From Diphasiastrum complanatum (lineage: Eukaryota; Streptophyta; Lycopodiopsida; Lycopodiales; Lycopodiaceae): a stretch of DNA of 64,000 nucleotides. This document shows, piece after piece, positions 34,401-44,361 of the stretch. The DNA lies in assembly GCA_029204225.1 (NCBI GenBank), contig CM055099.1, positions 59,210,869 to 59,274,868 of the forward strand. Direction: 5' to 3'. The position numbers and the translations under genes were made by a program. The notes under the pieces are model-generated. The model was not told the origin of the DNA, made no database searches, and saw nothing but the letters and a program-made list of their open reading frames with translations. Within the stretch, counting starts at the first letter, position 1; the number at the start of each line of letters is the position of its first letter.

Positions 34401-35434
34401 TCACATTGACCATCATTTGCAGTGTAGATGATGTTACCTTCTCCCTCATAAGACAATAAGGATGTAAAGTATTCCTTATGTCTTGTCATGTGAGATGAGG
34501 CTCCACTATCAATCCACCAAGGATCATTATCATCTATGTTGGCTAACAAACTTGAAGTCATAACAAGTGATTCACATGTGTTATGTTCTTCCTCATCTAT
34601 TGTAAGATTTCCTTGCCTCTCTCCTTGCTCTCTTTTCTTCTTATAACATTCATTTGCAAAATGACCTTTTATCCCACAATAAAAGCACTTGAACTTTGAC
34701 TTATTGTTCTTAGTAGAAGAGGAAGAGGAAGAGTGATCATCATGATCAAAGTTACCACCTTTGGACCATTTCCCTTTGCCTTTACCTTTGCCCTTGAATT
34801 TGCCTTTTGTGAAGAAAGCCTCTTCACCTCCACCTTGCAAGGATGCACCATCAAGCTTTGATTGCAACCTATGTTCTTCAGCCAATAAGATTTCTTGCAA
34901 GTCAACCACACTTGGCAAGACTCTTTGAATGGCAAAACTTTGCACAAGGTTAGCATGTTCATTTAGCAAACCATTCAACATAACTTGGACTATTTCACCA
35001 TCTTTTATGTTCTCATCAATGCATGCTAAATCATCACTTAGGGACTTAACTCTCAAGATAAATGCATGAGCACTTTCACCCTCTCTTTGCCTACTAGAAA
35101 ATATTTGTCTCCTTAGGGTCAATACCCTAGATGTGGACTTTGATTCAAAGAGCTTCTTTAAGGCATTCCATGCCTCACTTGCACTTTGACACTTTCCAAC
35201 TTCCTTGAGAAGTTCATTTGTAACATTCATTTTAATGATATGAAGAGCCCTTTTGGCCTTCTTATCAAACCTTTGTTGCTCTTGAAGTGTGAGAGGTCTC
35301 TCTTCAATTTCTGCAACTATGTCCATGAGTTCATTCAACTCAAGTAAGGACTCCATCCTCACTTTCCAAGTAGAGTAGTTTGATGAACTCAACCTTTCAC
35401 TAGACTCTAGCATGATCCCACCATTGGAAGCCAT
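31481..35434 (-). CDS. Cop3A gag-pol polyprotein (intact, 1317 aa)
   Basis: Single open frame from ATG at 35434. Domains: DUF4219/UBN2-type gag about 10-190; Lys/Gly-rich linker 210-225; zinc knuckle CFYCGIKGHFANEC 250-263; protease WWIDSGASSHM with Asp309; GAG-pre-integrase HKRLGHPNF about 442-490; integrase with D506, D568 and E604 (DD35E) and PQQNGVAERKNRTL; RT about 825-1070 with MDVTNAFLNG, LYGLKQAPRSWY and YVDD 990-993; RNase H with D1154, E1195 and D1232. The protein cleaves itself, copies RNA to DNA and integrates it. The stop TGA (31483-31481) lies inside the 3' LTR, since the last codons VEEGV are the PPT. All catalytic residues are present. Ala837 is Thr in Cop3B. Confidence 0.97.
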   Translation of the reverse strand: MASNGGIMLESSERLSSSNYSTWKVRMESLLELNELMDIVAEIEERPLTLQEQQRFDKKAKRALHIIKMNVTNELLKEVGKCQSASEAWNALKKLFESKSTSRVLTLRRQIFSSRQREGESAHAFILRVKSLSDDLACIDENIKDGEIVQVMLNGLLNEHANLVQSFAIQRVLPSVVDLQEILLAEEHRLQSKLDGASLQGGGEEAFFTKGKFKGKGKGKGKWSKGGNFDHDDHSSSSSSTKNNKSKFKCFYCGIKGHFANECYKKKREQGERQGNLTIDEEEHNTCESLVMTSSLLANIDDNDPWWIDSGASSHMTRHKEYFTSLLSYEGEGNIIYTANDGQCDIKGIGTIPISLSTNRKANLENVLYIPSITKNLLSVSQMIDKGLDVEFIGDACLISKCGSLIAQGRRHGKLFKLDACVISNHEGCMAREQLTNQEVWHKRLGHPNFKSLEVMAKKELVLGLPKSLVANNSACEHCALSKSHRLAYSRSTSRSKEAFQLVHSDIRSSSTTSNGGAKMYATFIDDFSRYTWIYLLKSKDEVFAAFVKFKNEMENQFNTKIKCLRSDNGGEYTSNRFKDFCIAHGIKREMSSPRTPQQNGVAERKNRTLCECAKAMRLHANLAKSFWGEALACANYLCNRWTSASLDGKTPHEVLYGRRPSVKHCRIFGCTCFVNITFDDRTKEDPSSKKGVFVGYSEVSKAYKVYIPSTKKVVISRDVIFHEENVSNVVDVDVDVPTNHHDVQDVLDEDGDATPKQTSRKTQRQRAKPSRLTYDEKGKQVVDNSNFAFLTSFDEPTCVGEAIQKKEWIQAMDHEHQALIKSNTWRLVKLPKDKKAIGCKWIFKIKTNQDGSINKYKARLVAKGYAQEYGIDYDETFAPVAKMVTIRILISLATLYDWDMWQMDVTNAFLNGDLEEDIYMEQPEGYVSHDEPTHVCYLQKSLYGLKQAPRSWYAKLNSFLLSQNFVMSEYDHSLYFRLNENDITLLLIYVDDIILSGGNNLDIDEIKMALKREFEIQDLGKLHYILGIEIIRTSKSTFICQEKYVNSILKRFHMEDCKVVSTPMESNVKLTTRSNERSFKDITLYRKLIGSLIWLTITRPDLSFVVGKLSQFMQDPSEAHWKLGKRVLRYISGSRDFGILYGGTTPNLCGFSDSDFAGDQMDRKSTSAFAIYLGDGVVSWLSKKQPTISLSSTEAEYKALTTCTKEILWIKRMLLDLHLLEPEKTPIILCDNLSAQSLASNPVFHARSKHIEIAHHFVRDQVIAKEVELQHVSSKECVADIFTKPLGKDLYLMHRSNLGMCSKTMLKLASNVEEGV

Positions 35435-36605
35435 GATTCTAATGTTTCTTCAACTTTTAGGTTCTGTCCTAAAGCACTTAGCACTCACTTTTCTCTCAAC
35501 AAATGATAGATAAAGAGATCTATGAAGATTTAGGACCCTAAAACACTTCTATCTTGAACCTAGATGGTTTCCAAGCATAGAAAGGAAGATTGAAACACAT
35601 GCAACACTTTGCACACAGTAAGAATGGATTACAAAATCAAACCAACCTGAACACACTCTTGCTTAAGCTCTCAAACTTTCCAGCAAGTGACCAAATCAAG
35701 TTATGGTGTGAAGAGTTACTTGCATTCTTAGAAAATACCCAAAACTAGGATGCCAAGATTACCTAGTAATGAACAAACTTGATCAACATATGATCAACAC
35801 ACTAAGATATTGATTCAACCTGTAAAACCACATGTAAACCACACTTCTAAAAGTTTATAAACTCCAGCAAGTGATAAATACAAGATTTAGAGGTGAATGA
35901 ATGAGCACACTTAGTGAATCACAAGACTAGCTTCACTATCTTGTCAAATCTTGGTGTTTAGATGTAGATCTAAGATCACTTCACATGAGAATGTTCCTCA
36001 CCTGTTAAGAACCTGAAAACACACTTGCATAATGGTTAACACCTTCCAGCAAATGCTCCAATCAAATTACATAAGGAGAGTTACTTACATGCTCAACAAA
36101 GTACACCAAAATTTATGCCAAAATTGATGACAATCTTTACAATATGCTCTTCACAATGGAGCTTACAATATGTTCACCCAAAAAAGGGGATCTTTCATCC
36201 AAATGGGAGCTTTGCTCAGCCTTTAGGAGAATTACAACTCACTCAAAAGAGCATTTGTCATCCACTTAAGGAGAAGTTTCATCCACTTAAGGAGAGTGTT
36301 CATCCAAGAATGGAGATTGTCAACAATAGGATTGAAAAGAACATTGTTAGTATTGAATATGCACAAGCCTCACAATCACAAATGATTAGGTGTTATGATC
36401 TGATCCAAAATAGTTTCTTTTCAGCCTCTGATCTTCAATAGGCCTGAAATATGCTTTTGATCCACAAGTTCAACTCACAAAACAAAGGTTAGTAAGATTT
36501 GATCAACAAAGCAATGCAAAATCATGCTAGAACTTGATCAAACATCCAAATATCACCAAAAATGGAATACTTACTGTAAATAGAAGCCAACCAGCTCTGA
36601 TACCA
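35435..36605 (-). other. Cop3A leader and primer-binding site
   Basis: The primer site (tggtatcagagctgg on the minus strand, 36605-36591) directly follows the 5' LTR. The leader of about 1.17 kb has no sense ORF of note. It contains several ggatgaa / ccttaagtggatga repeats around 36200-36310 and, antisense to the element, a 108-codon open frame 36115-36441. Confidence 0.85.
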
Positions 36606-37260
36606 TGTGAAAAATACAGATCCTAAGTGGATCTAAACTCCAAGATCATTGGCTTGAATGCTTGCACTCCAAACTACATAAGCTAGGAATTGGCAACACA
36701 TTCTATGCTACCTAGAATGCAAAGAACTTGATCAAAAAGCATTTATCACAAATGGAAACTTCCATAAACATCAAGTGCGGCCCAAAATAGCATTATACAG
36801 TCCATAATACATCAGCCTATCACTTTTGGAAAGCACCTAAGATCATACACAATAGCTTGAAGACAATACACACAACAATGCTCTCAATGGAGGAAGAAAC
36901 AATGACAATGATCTATTGATCTCAATGAAGCATACAAAAGGTTTCTCCAACCTGTTCTCCACGACTTCCCTACTATTTATGGATGAGGAAGATGACTCTC
37001 TCTCCTCTCTCTAGAAGGTACTTGACCCTAGATATTCCCTATATAGGAAAAATAGCTAAAAATGGCTTATATGACCAAAATACATCAAAATGGTCTCATT
37101 TTGAAGGGTATGAAGTTTGACACTTCATCATACTGAAAAAATACAGTAAATAAAAACATTGTGGCCTGGTTCACACGTGTGAAACTCCAGAACCAAAACT
37201 ATTTACAATTTTAGCCAATTTAGGCCTCAAACTAGCTAGGAAATGTTGACAATTTTCACA
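36606..37260 (-). repeat. 5' LTR of Cop3A
   Basis: 655 bp, TGTGAAAA...TTTTCACA. It carries the variants gataggctg and ggagaacagg (element sense), shared with the inner 5' LTR of Cop3B and not with either 3' LTR. Confidence 0.95.
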
Positions 37261-37265
37261 ACAAA
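37261..37265. other. Target-site duplication of Cop3A, right copy
   Basis: acaaa, identical to 30826-30830. In the element's own orientation it reads tttgt, the same as the Cop3B duplication. Confidence 0.85.
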
Positions 37266-37822
37266 TATGTCGTAGATTACTTTCACTCAGATAAAAAAAA
37301 TACGGGTTGTCATCTAAACACAAAACTAATGATTCATCATACGGTAGCTCAAAACTTGGCTCCAAGGTATGATATGAATTGCTTGGTCATAGAGACGTAA
37401 TGAAGACACAAATCTGAAGTGGTACATTGTCGGTCTTATCTATGGATGGTGTTTGAGATAGACCTTACATGGTTGTTAGATAGGATGGACTCTATTTGGA
37501 TCAGAAGAAACTATGTATTCGTGGATGACAAAAGAATCAGTATGACTAGACGATCCTAGACACATCTAATACTACTAATTTTGGTAATGTGCAAATGGAT
37601 CAACTTGATGAGCAGACACATTGGTATCTTCTAGATAATCAGCTTGGATTGATGATGCTAAGTTTCCAAACTTTGATCTTTCGAGTGGTATTGGGGTATG
37701 ACTCTGCTAGTTTTAGCTCTAGAGAATTTGCATGCAAGGTAAGAGGTATGCACAAAGGCCAACATTGTCAAAAAAAGATTGTGCGTGTACCGTGCGAGTT
37801 CTATTCGAGGCAAGATCAAGAA
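37266..37822. other. Unique 557-bp spacer between the inverted Cop3 elements
   Basis: No domain, repeat end or RNA gene was recognised. Short frames (60-90 codons) look like chance. It is the loop of a very large inverted repeat with 6.43 kb arms. Confidence 0.6.
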
Positions 37823-37827
37823 TTTGT
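37823..37827. other. Target-site duplication of Cop3B, left copy
   Basis: tttgt directly precedes the outer LTR (37828) and recurs at 45012-45016 after the 3' LTR. The outer LTR therefore belongs to the integrated unit. Confidence 0.85.
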
Positions 37828-38482
37828 TGTGAAAATTGTCAACATTTCCTAGCTAGTTTGAGGCCTAAATTGGCTAAAATTGTAAATAGTTTTGGTTCTG
37901 GAGTTTCACACGTGTGAACCAGGCCACAATGTTTTTATTTACTGTATTTTTTCAGTATGATGAAGTGTCAAACTTCATACCCTTCAAAATGAGACCATTT
38001 TGATGTATTTTGGTCATATAAGCCATTTTTAGCTATTTTTCCTATATAGGGAATATCTAGGGTCAAGTACCTTCTAGAGAGAGGAGAGAGAGTCATCTTC
38101 CTCATCCATAAATAGTAGGGAAGTCGTGGAGAACAGGTTGGAGAAACCTTTTGTATGCTTCATTGAGATCAATAGATCATTGTCATTGTTTCTTCCTCCA
38201 TTGAGAGCATTGTTGTGTGTATTGTCTTCAAGCTATTGTGTATGATCTTAGGTGCTTTTCAAAAGTGGTAGGCTGATGTATTATGGACTGTATAATGCTA
38301 TTTTGGGCCGCACTTGATGTTTATGGAAGTTTCCATTTGTGATAAATGCTTTTTGATCAAGTTCTTTGCATTCTAGGTAGCATAGAATGTGTTGCCAATT
38401 CCTAGCTTATGTAGTTTGGAGTGCAAGCATTCAAGCCAATGATCTTGGAGTTTAGATCCACTTAGGATCTGTATTTTTCACA
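37828..38482 (+). repeat. Outer (extra) 5' LTR of Cop3B
   Basis: 655 bp, followed by a normal tggtatcagagctgg primer site. Differs from the inner LTR at least at cttttcaaaagtggtagg versus ctttccaaaagtgatagg. Confidence 0.93.
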
Positions 38483-38580
38483 TGGTATCAGAGCTGGTTG
38501 GCTTCTATTTACAGTAAGTATTCCATTTTTGGTGATATTTGGATGTTTGATCAAGTTCTAGCATGATTTTGCATTGCTTT
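38483..38580 (+). repeat. Duplicated 98-bp leader start with primer-binding site
   Basis: Identical by eye to the first 98 bases after the inner LTR (39237-39334). It ends gcattgcttt(g) and runs straight into the inner LTR. Confidence 0.92.
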
Positions 38581-38581
38581 G

Positions 38582-39236
38582 TGTGAAAATTGTCAACATT
38601 TCCTAGCTAGTTTGAGGCCTAAATTGGCTAAAATTGTAAATAGTTTTGGTTCTGGAGTTTCACACGTGTGAACCAGGCCACAATGTTTTTATTTACTGTA
38701 TTTTTTCAGTATGATGAAGTGTCAAACTTCATACCCTTCAAAATGAGACCATTTTGATGTATTTTGGTCATATAAGCCATTTTTAGCTATTTTTCCTATA
38801 TAGGGAATATCTAGGGTCAAGTACCTTCTAGAGAGAGGAGAGAGAGTCATCTTCCTCATCCATAAATAGTAGGGAAGTCGTGGAGAACAGGTTGGAGAAA
38901 CCTTTTGTATGCTTCATTGAGATCAATAGATCATTGTCATTGTTTCTTCCTCCATTGAGAGCATTGTTGTGTGTATTGTCTTCAAGCTATTGTGTATGAT
39001 CTTAGGTGCTTTCCAAAAGTGATAGGCTGATGTATTATGGACTGTATAATGCTATTTTGGGCCGCACTTGATGTTTATGGAAGTTTCCATTTGTGATAAA
39101 TGCTTTTTGATCAAGTTCTTTGCATTCTAGGTAGCATAGAATGTGTTGCCAATTCCTAGCTTATGTAGTTTGGAGTGCAAGCATTCAAGCCAATGATCTT
39201 GGAGTTTAGATCCACTTAGGATCTGTATTTTTCACA
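38582..39236 (+). repeat. Inner 5' LTR of Cop3B
   Basis: 655 bp. Carries gataggctg and ggagaacagg, as in the Cop3A 5' LTR. Contains the ttcacacgtgtgaa palindrome and a TATA-like cctatataggg. Confidence 0.95.
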
Positions 39237-40407
39237 TGGTATCAGAGCTGGTTGGCTTCTATTTACAGTAAGTATTCCATTTTTGGTGATATTTGGATGT
39301 TTGATCAAGTTCTAGCATGATTTTGCATTGCTTTGTTGATCAAATCTTACTAACCTTTGTTTTGTGAGTTGAACTTGTGGATCAAAAGCATATTTCAGGC
39401 CTATTGAAGATCAGAGGCTGAAAAGAAACTATTTTGGATCAGATCATAACACCTAATCATTTGTGATTGTGAGGCTTGTGCATATTCAATACTAACAATG
39501 TTCTTTTCAATCCTATTGTTGACAATCTCCATTCTTGGATGAACACTCTCCTTAAGTGGATGAAACTTCTCCTTAAGTGGATGACAAATGCTCTTTTGAG
39601 TGAGTTGTAATTCTCCTAAAGGCTGAGCAAAGCTCCCATTTGGATGAAAGATCCCCTTTTTTGGGTGAACATATTGTAAGCTCCATTGTGAAGAGCATAT
39701 TGTAAAGATTGTCATCAATTTTGGCATAAATTTTGGTGTACTTTGTTGAGCATGTAAGTAACTCTCCTTATGTAATTTGATTGGAGCATTTGCTGGAAGG
39801 TGTTAACCATTATGCAAGTGTGTTTTCAGGTTCTTAACAGGTGAGGAACATTCTCATGTGAAGTGATCTTAGATCTACATCTAAACACCAAGATTTGACA
39901 AGATAGTGAAGCTAGTCTTGTGATTCACTAAGTGTGCTCATTCATTCACCTCTAAATCTTGTATTTATCACTTGCTGGAGTTTATAAACTTTTAGAAGTG
40001 TGGTTTACATGTGGTTTTACAGGTTGAATCAATATCTTAGTGTGTTGATCATATGTTGATCAAGTTTGTTCATTACTAGGTAATCTTGGCATCCTAGTTT
40101 TGGGTATTTTCTAAGAATGCAAGTAACTCTTCACACCATAACTTGATTTGGTCACTTGCTGGAAAGTTTGAGAGCTTAAGCAAGAGTGTGTTCAGGTTGG
40201 TTTGATTTTGTAATCCATTCTTACTGTGTGCAAAGTGTTGCATGTGTTTCAATCTTCCTTTCTATGCTTGGAAACCATCTAGGTTCAAGATAGAAGTGTT
40301 TTAGGGTCCTAAATCTTCATAGATCTCTTTATCTATCATTTGTTGAGAGAAAAGTGAGTGCTAAGTGCTTTAGGACAGAACCTAAAAGTTGAAGAAACAT
40401 TAGAATC
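39237..40407 (+). other. Cop3B leader and primer-binding site
   Basis: tggtatcagagctgg at 39237-39251, then a leader of about 1.17 kb matching that of Cop3A. It contains ccttaagtggatga repeats near 39550-39590 and an antisense open frame 39401-39727 identical to that of Cop3A. Confidence 0.88.
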
Positions 40408-43400
40408 ATGGCTTCCAATGGTGGGATCATGCTAGAGTCTAGTGAAAGGTTGAGTTCATCAAACTACTCTACTTGGAAAGTGAGGATGGAGTCCTTACTT
40501 GAGTTGAATGAACTCATGGACATAGTTGCAGAAATTGAAGAGAGACCTCTCACACTTCAAGAGCAACAAAGGTTTGATAAGAAGGCCAAAAGGGCTCTTC
40601 ATATCATTAAAATGAATGTTACAAATGAACTTCTCAAGGAAGTTGGAAAGTGTCAAAGTGCAAGTGAGGCATGGAATGCCTTAAAGAAGCTCTTTGAATC
40701 AAAGTCCACATCTAGGGTATTGACCCTAAGGAGACAAATATTTTCTAGTAGGCAAAGAGAGGGTGAAAGTGCTCATGCATTTATCTTGAGAGTTAAGTCC
40801 CTAAGTGATGATTTAGCATGCATTGATGAGAACATAAAAGATGGTGAAATAGTCCAAGTTATGTTGAATGGTTTGCTAAATGAACATGCTAACCTTGTGC
40901 AAAGTTTTGCCATTCAAAGAGTCTTGCCAAGTGTGGTTGACTTGCAAGAAATCTTATTGGCTGAAGAACATAGGTTGCAATCAAAGCTTGATGGTGCATC
41001 CTTGCAAGGTGGAGGTGAAGAGGCTTTCTTCACAAAAGGCAAATTCAAGGGCAAAGGTAAAGGCAAAGGGAAATGGTCCAAAGGTGGTAACTTTGATCAT
41101 GATGATCACTCTTCCTCTTCCTCTTCTACTAAGAACAATAAGTCAAAGTTCAAGTGCTTTTATTGTGGGATAAAAGGTCATTTTGCAAATGAATGTTATA
41201 AGAAGAAAAGAGAGCAAGGAGAGAGGCAAGGAAATCTTACAATAGATGAGGAAGAACATAACACATGTGAATCACTTGTTATGACTTCAAGTTTGTTAGC
41301 CAACATAGATGATAATGATCCTTGGTGGATTGATAGTGGAGCCTCATCTCACATGACAAGACATAAGGAATACTTTACATCCTTATTGTCTTATGAGGGA
41401 GAAGGTAACATCATCTACACTGCAAATGATGGTCAATGTGACATCAAAGGCATAGGCACTATTCCTATTTCCCTTTCAACAAATAGGAAAGCAAATCTTG
41501 AAAATGTTTTGTACATTCCTTCAATCACTAAGAATTTGCTTAGTGTAAGTCAAATGATTGACAAAGGACTTGATGTGGAGTTCATTGGAGATGCATGTTT
41601 GATAAGTAAATGTGGATCCTTGATTGCTCAAGGTAGGAGGCATGGTAAACTTTTCAAGCTTGATGCATGTGTGATCTCTAATCATGAAGGATGTATGGCT
41701 AGGGAGCAATTGACAAACCAAGAAGTTTGGCACAAGAGGTTGGGCCATCCCAACTTCAAATCTTTGGAGGTAATGGCAAAGAAAGAGCTTGTTCTTGGTC
41801 TCCCTAAAAGTCTTGTTGCAAACAATAGTGCTTGTGAACATTGTGCCTTGTCCAAATCTCATAGACTTGCTTATTCTAGATCTACTTCTAGATCTAAAGA
41901 AGCTTTTCAACTTGTGCATTCTGATATTCGTTCTTCTAGTACAACTAGCAATGGTGGGGCAAAGATGTATGCAACTTTCATTGATGACTTTAGTAGGTAT
42001 ACTTGGATCTATCTTCTTAAAAGTAAGGATGAAGTGTTTGCTGCATTTGTCAAGTTCAAGAATGAAATGGAAAACCAATTCAATACAAAGATCAAATGCT
42101 TAAGATCTGATAATGGAGGGGAATACACCTCAAATAGGTTCAAAGACTTTTGTATAGCACATGGGATTAAGAGGGAGATGTCTAGTCCTAGGACTCCACA
42201 ACAGAATGGAGTGGCCGAGAGGAAGAATAGAACCCTTTGTGAATGTGCCAAGGCAATGAGACTACATGCTAATCTTGCTAAGTCTTTTTGGGGGGAAGCT
42301 TTAGCATGTGCTAACTATCTATGTAATAGATGGACAAGTGCTTCCTTGGATGGTAAAACTCCTCATGAGGTTCTTTATGGTAGAAGGCCGAGTGTCAAGC
42401 ATTGTAGGATCTTTGGATGTACATGTTTTGTCAATATCACATTTGATGATAGAACTAAAGAAGATCCTTCATCAAAGAAGGGTGTGTTTGTTGGCTATAG
42501 TGAAGTAAGCAAGGCTTACAAAGTGTACATTCCTTCTACAAAGAAAGTTGTCATAAGTAGGGATGTCATCTTTCATGAAGAGAATGTTTCCAATGTTGTT
42601 GATGTTGATGTTGATGTGCCTACTAATCATCATGATGTGCAAGATGTCTTGGATGAAGATGGAGATGCCACTCCAAAGCAAACTTCAAGGAAGACTCAAA
42701 GGCAAAGGGCTAAGCCATCAAGGCTAACCTATGATGAAAAAGGAAAGCAAGTGGTGGACAACTCTAACTTTGCTTTTCTTACCTCTTTTGATGAACCAAC
42801 TTGTGTAGGTGAAGCAATTCAAAAGAAGGAATGGATCCAAGCCATGGATCATGAGCATCAAGCACTCATCAAAAGCAACACATGGAGGTTGGTAAAGCTT
42901 CCAAAGGACAAGAAGACAATTGGTTGTAAGTGGATCTTCAAGATCAAGACAAATCAAGATGGATCAATCAACAAGTACAAGGCAAGGTTGGTGGCAAAGG
43001 GGTATGCTCAAGAATATGGTATTGACTATGATGAGACCTTTGCACCCGTGGCAAAGATGGTAACTATTCGAATCCTAATCTCTCTTGCAACTCTTTATGA
43101 TTGGGATATGTGGCAAATGGATGTTACTAATGCCTTCTTGAATGGTGATCTTGAAGAAGATATTTACATGGAGCAACCCGAGGGCTATGTTTCACATGAT
43201 GAGCCTACTCATGTGTGCTATCTCCAAAAGAGTTTGTATGGGCTAAAGCAAGCACCAAGGAGTTGGTATGCTAAGCTCAATTCCTTCTTACTTTCTCAAA
43301 ACTTTGTTATGAGTGAGTATGATCATTCTCTCTACTTTAGATTGAATGAAAATGATATCACTTTACTTTTGATCTATGTTGATGACATTATCTTAAGTGG

Positions 43401-44361
43401 TGGTAACAATCTAGATATAGATGAAATCAAGATGGCACTCAAAAGAGAGTTTGAAATTCAAGATCTTGGTAAACTTCATTATATCTTAGGAATAGAGATT
43501 ATTAGAACTTCTAAATCTACATTCATATGTCAAGAAAAGTATGTTAACTCTATTCTAAAAAGGTTTCATATGGAAGATTGTAAAGTTGTTTCTACTCCTA
43601 TGGAATCAAATGTAAAGCTAACTACAAGAAGTAATGAAAGATCCTTCAAGGACATTACTCTCTATAGAAAGCTAATAGGATCTCTTATATGGTTAACCAT
43701 CACAAGACCTGATCTAAGCTTTGTGGTTGGTAAACTAAGTCAATTTATGCAAGATCCTAGTGAGGCTCATTGGAAGCTAGGAAAGAGAGTACTTAGATAC
43801 ATCTCGGGATCTAGAGATTTTGGCATCTTGTATGGAGGTACTACACCTAACCTTTGTGGATTTTCAGATTCAGATTTTGCAGGTGATCAAATGGATAGGA
43901 AGTCAACAAGTGCCTTTGCAATCTATCTTGGAGATGGAGTGGTCTCATGGCTATCAAAGAAGCAACCAACTATCTCTCTATCTTCCACCGAAGCCGAGTA
44001 CAAGGCATTAACAACATGCACCAAGGAGATTCTTTGGATCAAGAGGATGTTATTGGATCTTCACTTGCTGGAACCAGAGAAGACTCCAATCATACTTTGT
44101 GATAACCTTTCAGCCCAAAGCTTGGCAAGCAATCCTGTTTTTCATGCAAGGAGCAAGCACATTGAGATTGCTCACCATTTTGTGAGAGATCAAGTCATTG
44201 CCAAAGAGGTGGAGCTTCAACATGTCTCTTCAAAGGAGTGTGTGGCTGATATCTTCACCAAACCATTGGGAAAGGACCTATATTTAATGCATAGATCTAA
44301 TCTTGGAATGTGCTCAAAGACTATGTTGAAACTAGCATCCAATGTTGAAGAGGGAGTGTGA
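40408..44361 (+). CDS. Cop3B gag-pol polyprotein (intact, 1317 aa)
   Basis: The same single-frame copia polyprotein as Cop3A, identical except Thr837 in place of Ala in the RT N-terminal block (KDKKTIGCKW). The start ATG follows gaatc and opens MASNGGIMLESSERLSSS. Zinc knuckle, protease Asp309, integrase D506/D568/E604, RT YVDD and RNase H D1154/E1195/D1232 are all present. The TGA stop is supplied by the 3' LTR terminus (TGTGA). No sign of decay. Confidence 0.97.
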   Translation: MASNGGIMLESSERLSSSNYSTWKVRMESLLELNELMDIVAEIEERPLTLQEQQRFDKKAKRALHIIKMNVTNELLKEVGKCQSASEAWNALKKLFESKSTSRVLTLRRQIFSSRQREGESAHAFILRVKSLSDDLACIDENIKDGEIVQVMLNGLLNEHANLVQSFAIQRVLPSVVDLQEILLAEEHRLQSKLDGASLQGGGEEAFFTKGKFKGKGKGKGKWSKGGNFDHDDHSSSSSSTKNNKSKFKCFYCGIKGHFANECYKKKREQGERQGNLTIDEEEHNTCESLVMTSSLLANIDDNDPWWIDSGASSHMTRHKEYFTSLLSYEGEGNIIYTANDGQCDIKGIGTIPISLSTNRKANLENVLYIPSITKNLLSVSQMIDKGLDVEFIGDACLISKCGSLIAQGRRHGKLFKLDACVISNHEGCMAREQLTNQEVWHKRLGHPNFKSLEVMAKKELVLGLPKSLVANNSACEHCALSKSHRLAYSRSTSRSKEAFQLVHSDIRSSSTTSNGGAKMYATFIDDFSRYTWIYLLKSKDEVFAAFVKFKNEMENQFNTKIKCLRSDNGGEYTSNRFKDFCIAHGIKREMSSPRTPQQNGVAERKNRTLCECAKAMRLHANLAKSFWGEALACANYLCNRWTSASLDGKTPHEVLYGRRPSVKHCRIFGCTCFVNITFDDRTKEDPSSKKGVFVGYSEVSKAYKVYIPSTKKVVISRDVIFHEENVSNVVDVDVDVPTNHHDVQDVLDEDGDATPKQTSRKTQRQRAKPSRLTYDEKGKQVVDNSNFAFLTSFDEPTCVGEAIQKKEWIQAMDHEHQALIKSNTWRLVKLPKDKKTIGCKWIFKIKTNQDGSINKYKARLVAKGYAQEYGIDYDETFAPVAKMVTIRILISLATLYDWDMWQMDVTNAFLNGDLEEDIYMEQPEGYVSHDEPTHVCYLQKSLYGLKQAPRSWYAKLNSFLLSQNFVMSEYDHSLYFRLNENDITLLLIYVDDIILSGGNNLDIDEIKMALKREFEIQDLGKLHYILGIEIIRTSKSTFICQEKYVNSILKRFHMEDCKVVSTPMESNVKLTTRSNERSFKDITLYRKLIGSLIWLTITRPDLSFVVGKLSQFMQDPSEAHWKLGKRVLRYISGSRDFGILYGGTTPNLCGFSDSDFAGDQMDRKSTSAFAIYLGDGVVSWLSKKQPTISLSSTEAEYKALTTCTKEILWIKRMLLDLHLLEPEKTPIILCDNLSAQSLASNPVFHARSKHIEIAHHFVRDQVIAKEVELQHVSSKECVADIFTKPLGKDLYLMHRSNLGMCSKTMLKLASNVEEGV

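Larger units (their letters stand above)
30831..37260 (-). mobile_element. Cop3A: intact Ty1/copia retrotransposon (minus strand)
   Basis: Complete element of 6430 bp with two 655-bp LTRs, a 5-bp target duplication (acaaa), a primer site, a 1.17 kb leader, one uninterrupted polyprotein and a PPT abutting the 3' LTR. It is the same length as Cop3B measured from its inner 5' LTR, and the proteins differ at one residue. Elements of this quality are recent and may still be active. Confidence 0.95.

Noticed and set aside
36115-36441. Calling the Cop3 antisense leader frame a gene
   Set aside because: No promoter or domain evidence; listed only as something to test.
37828-38482. Outer LTR of Cop3B as an independent older solo LTR
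   Set aside because: It shares one target duplication with the far 3' LTR and is followed by 98 bp of genuine leader, so it is part of the same unit.
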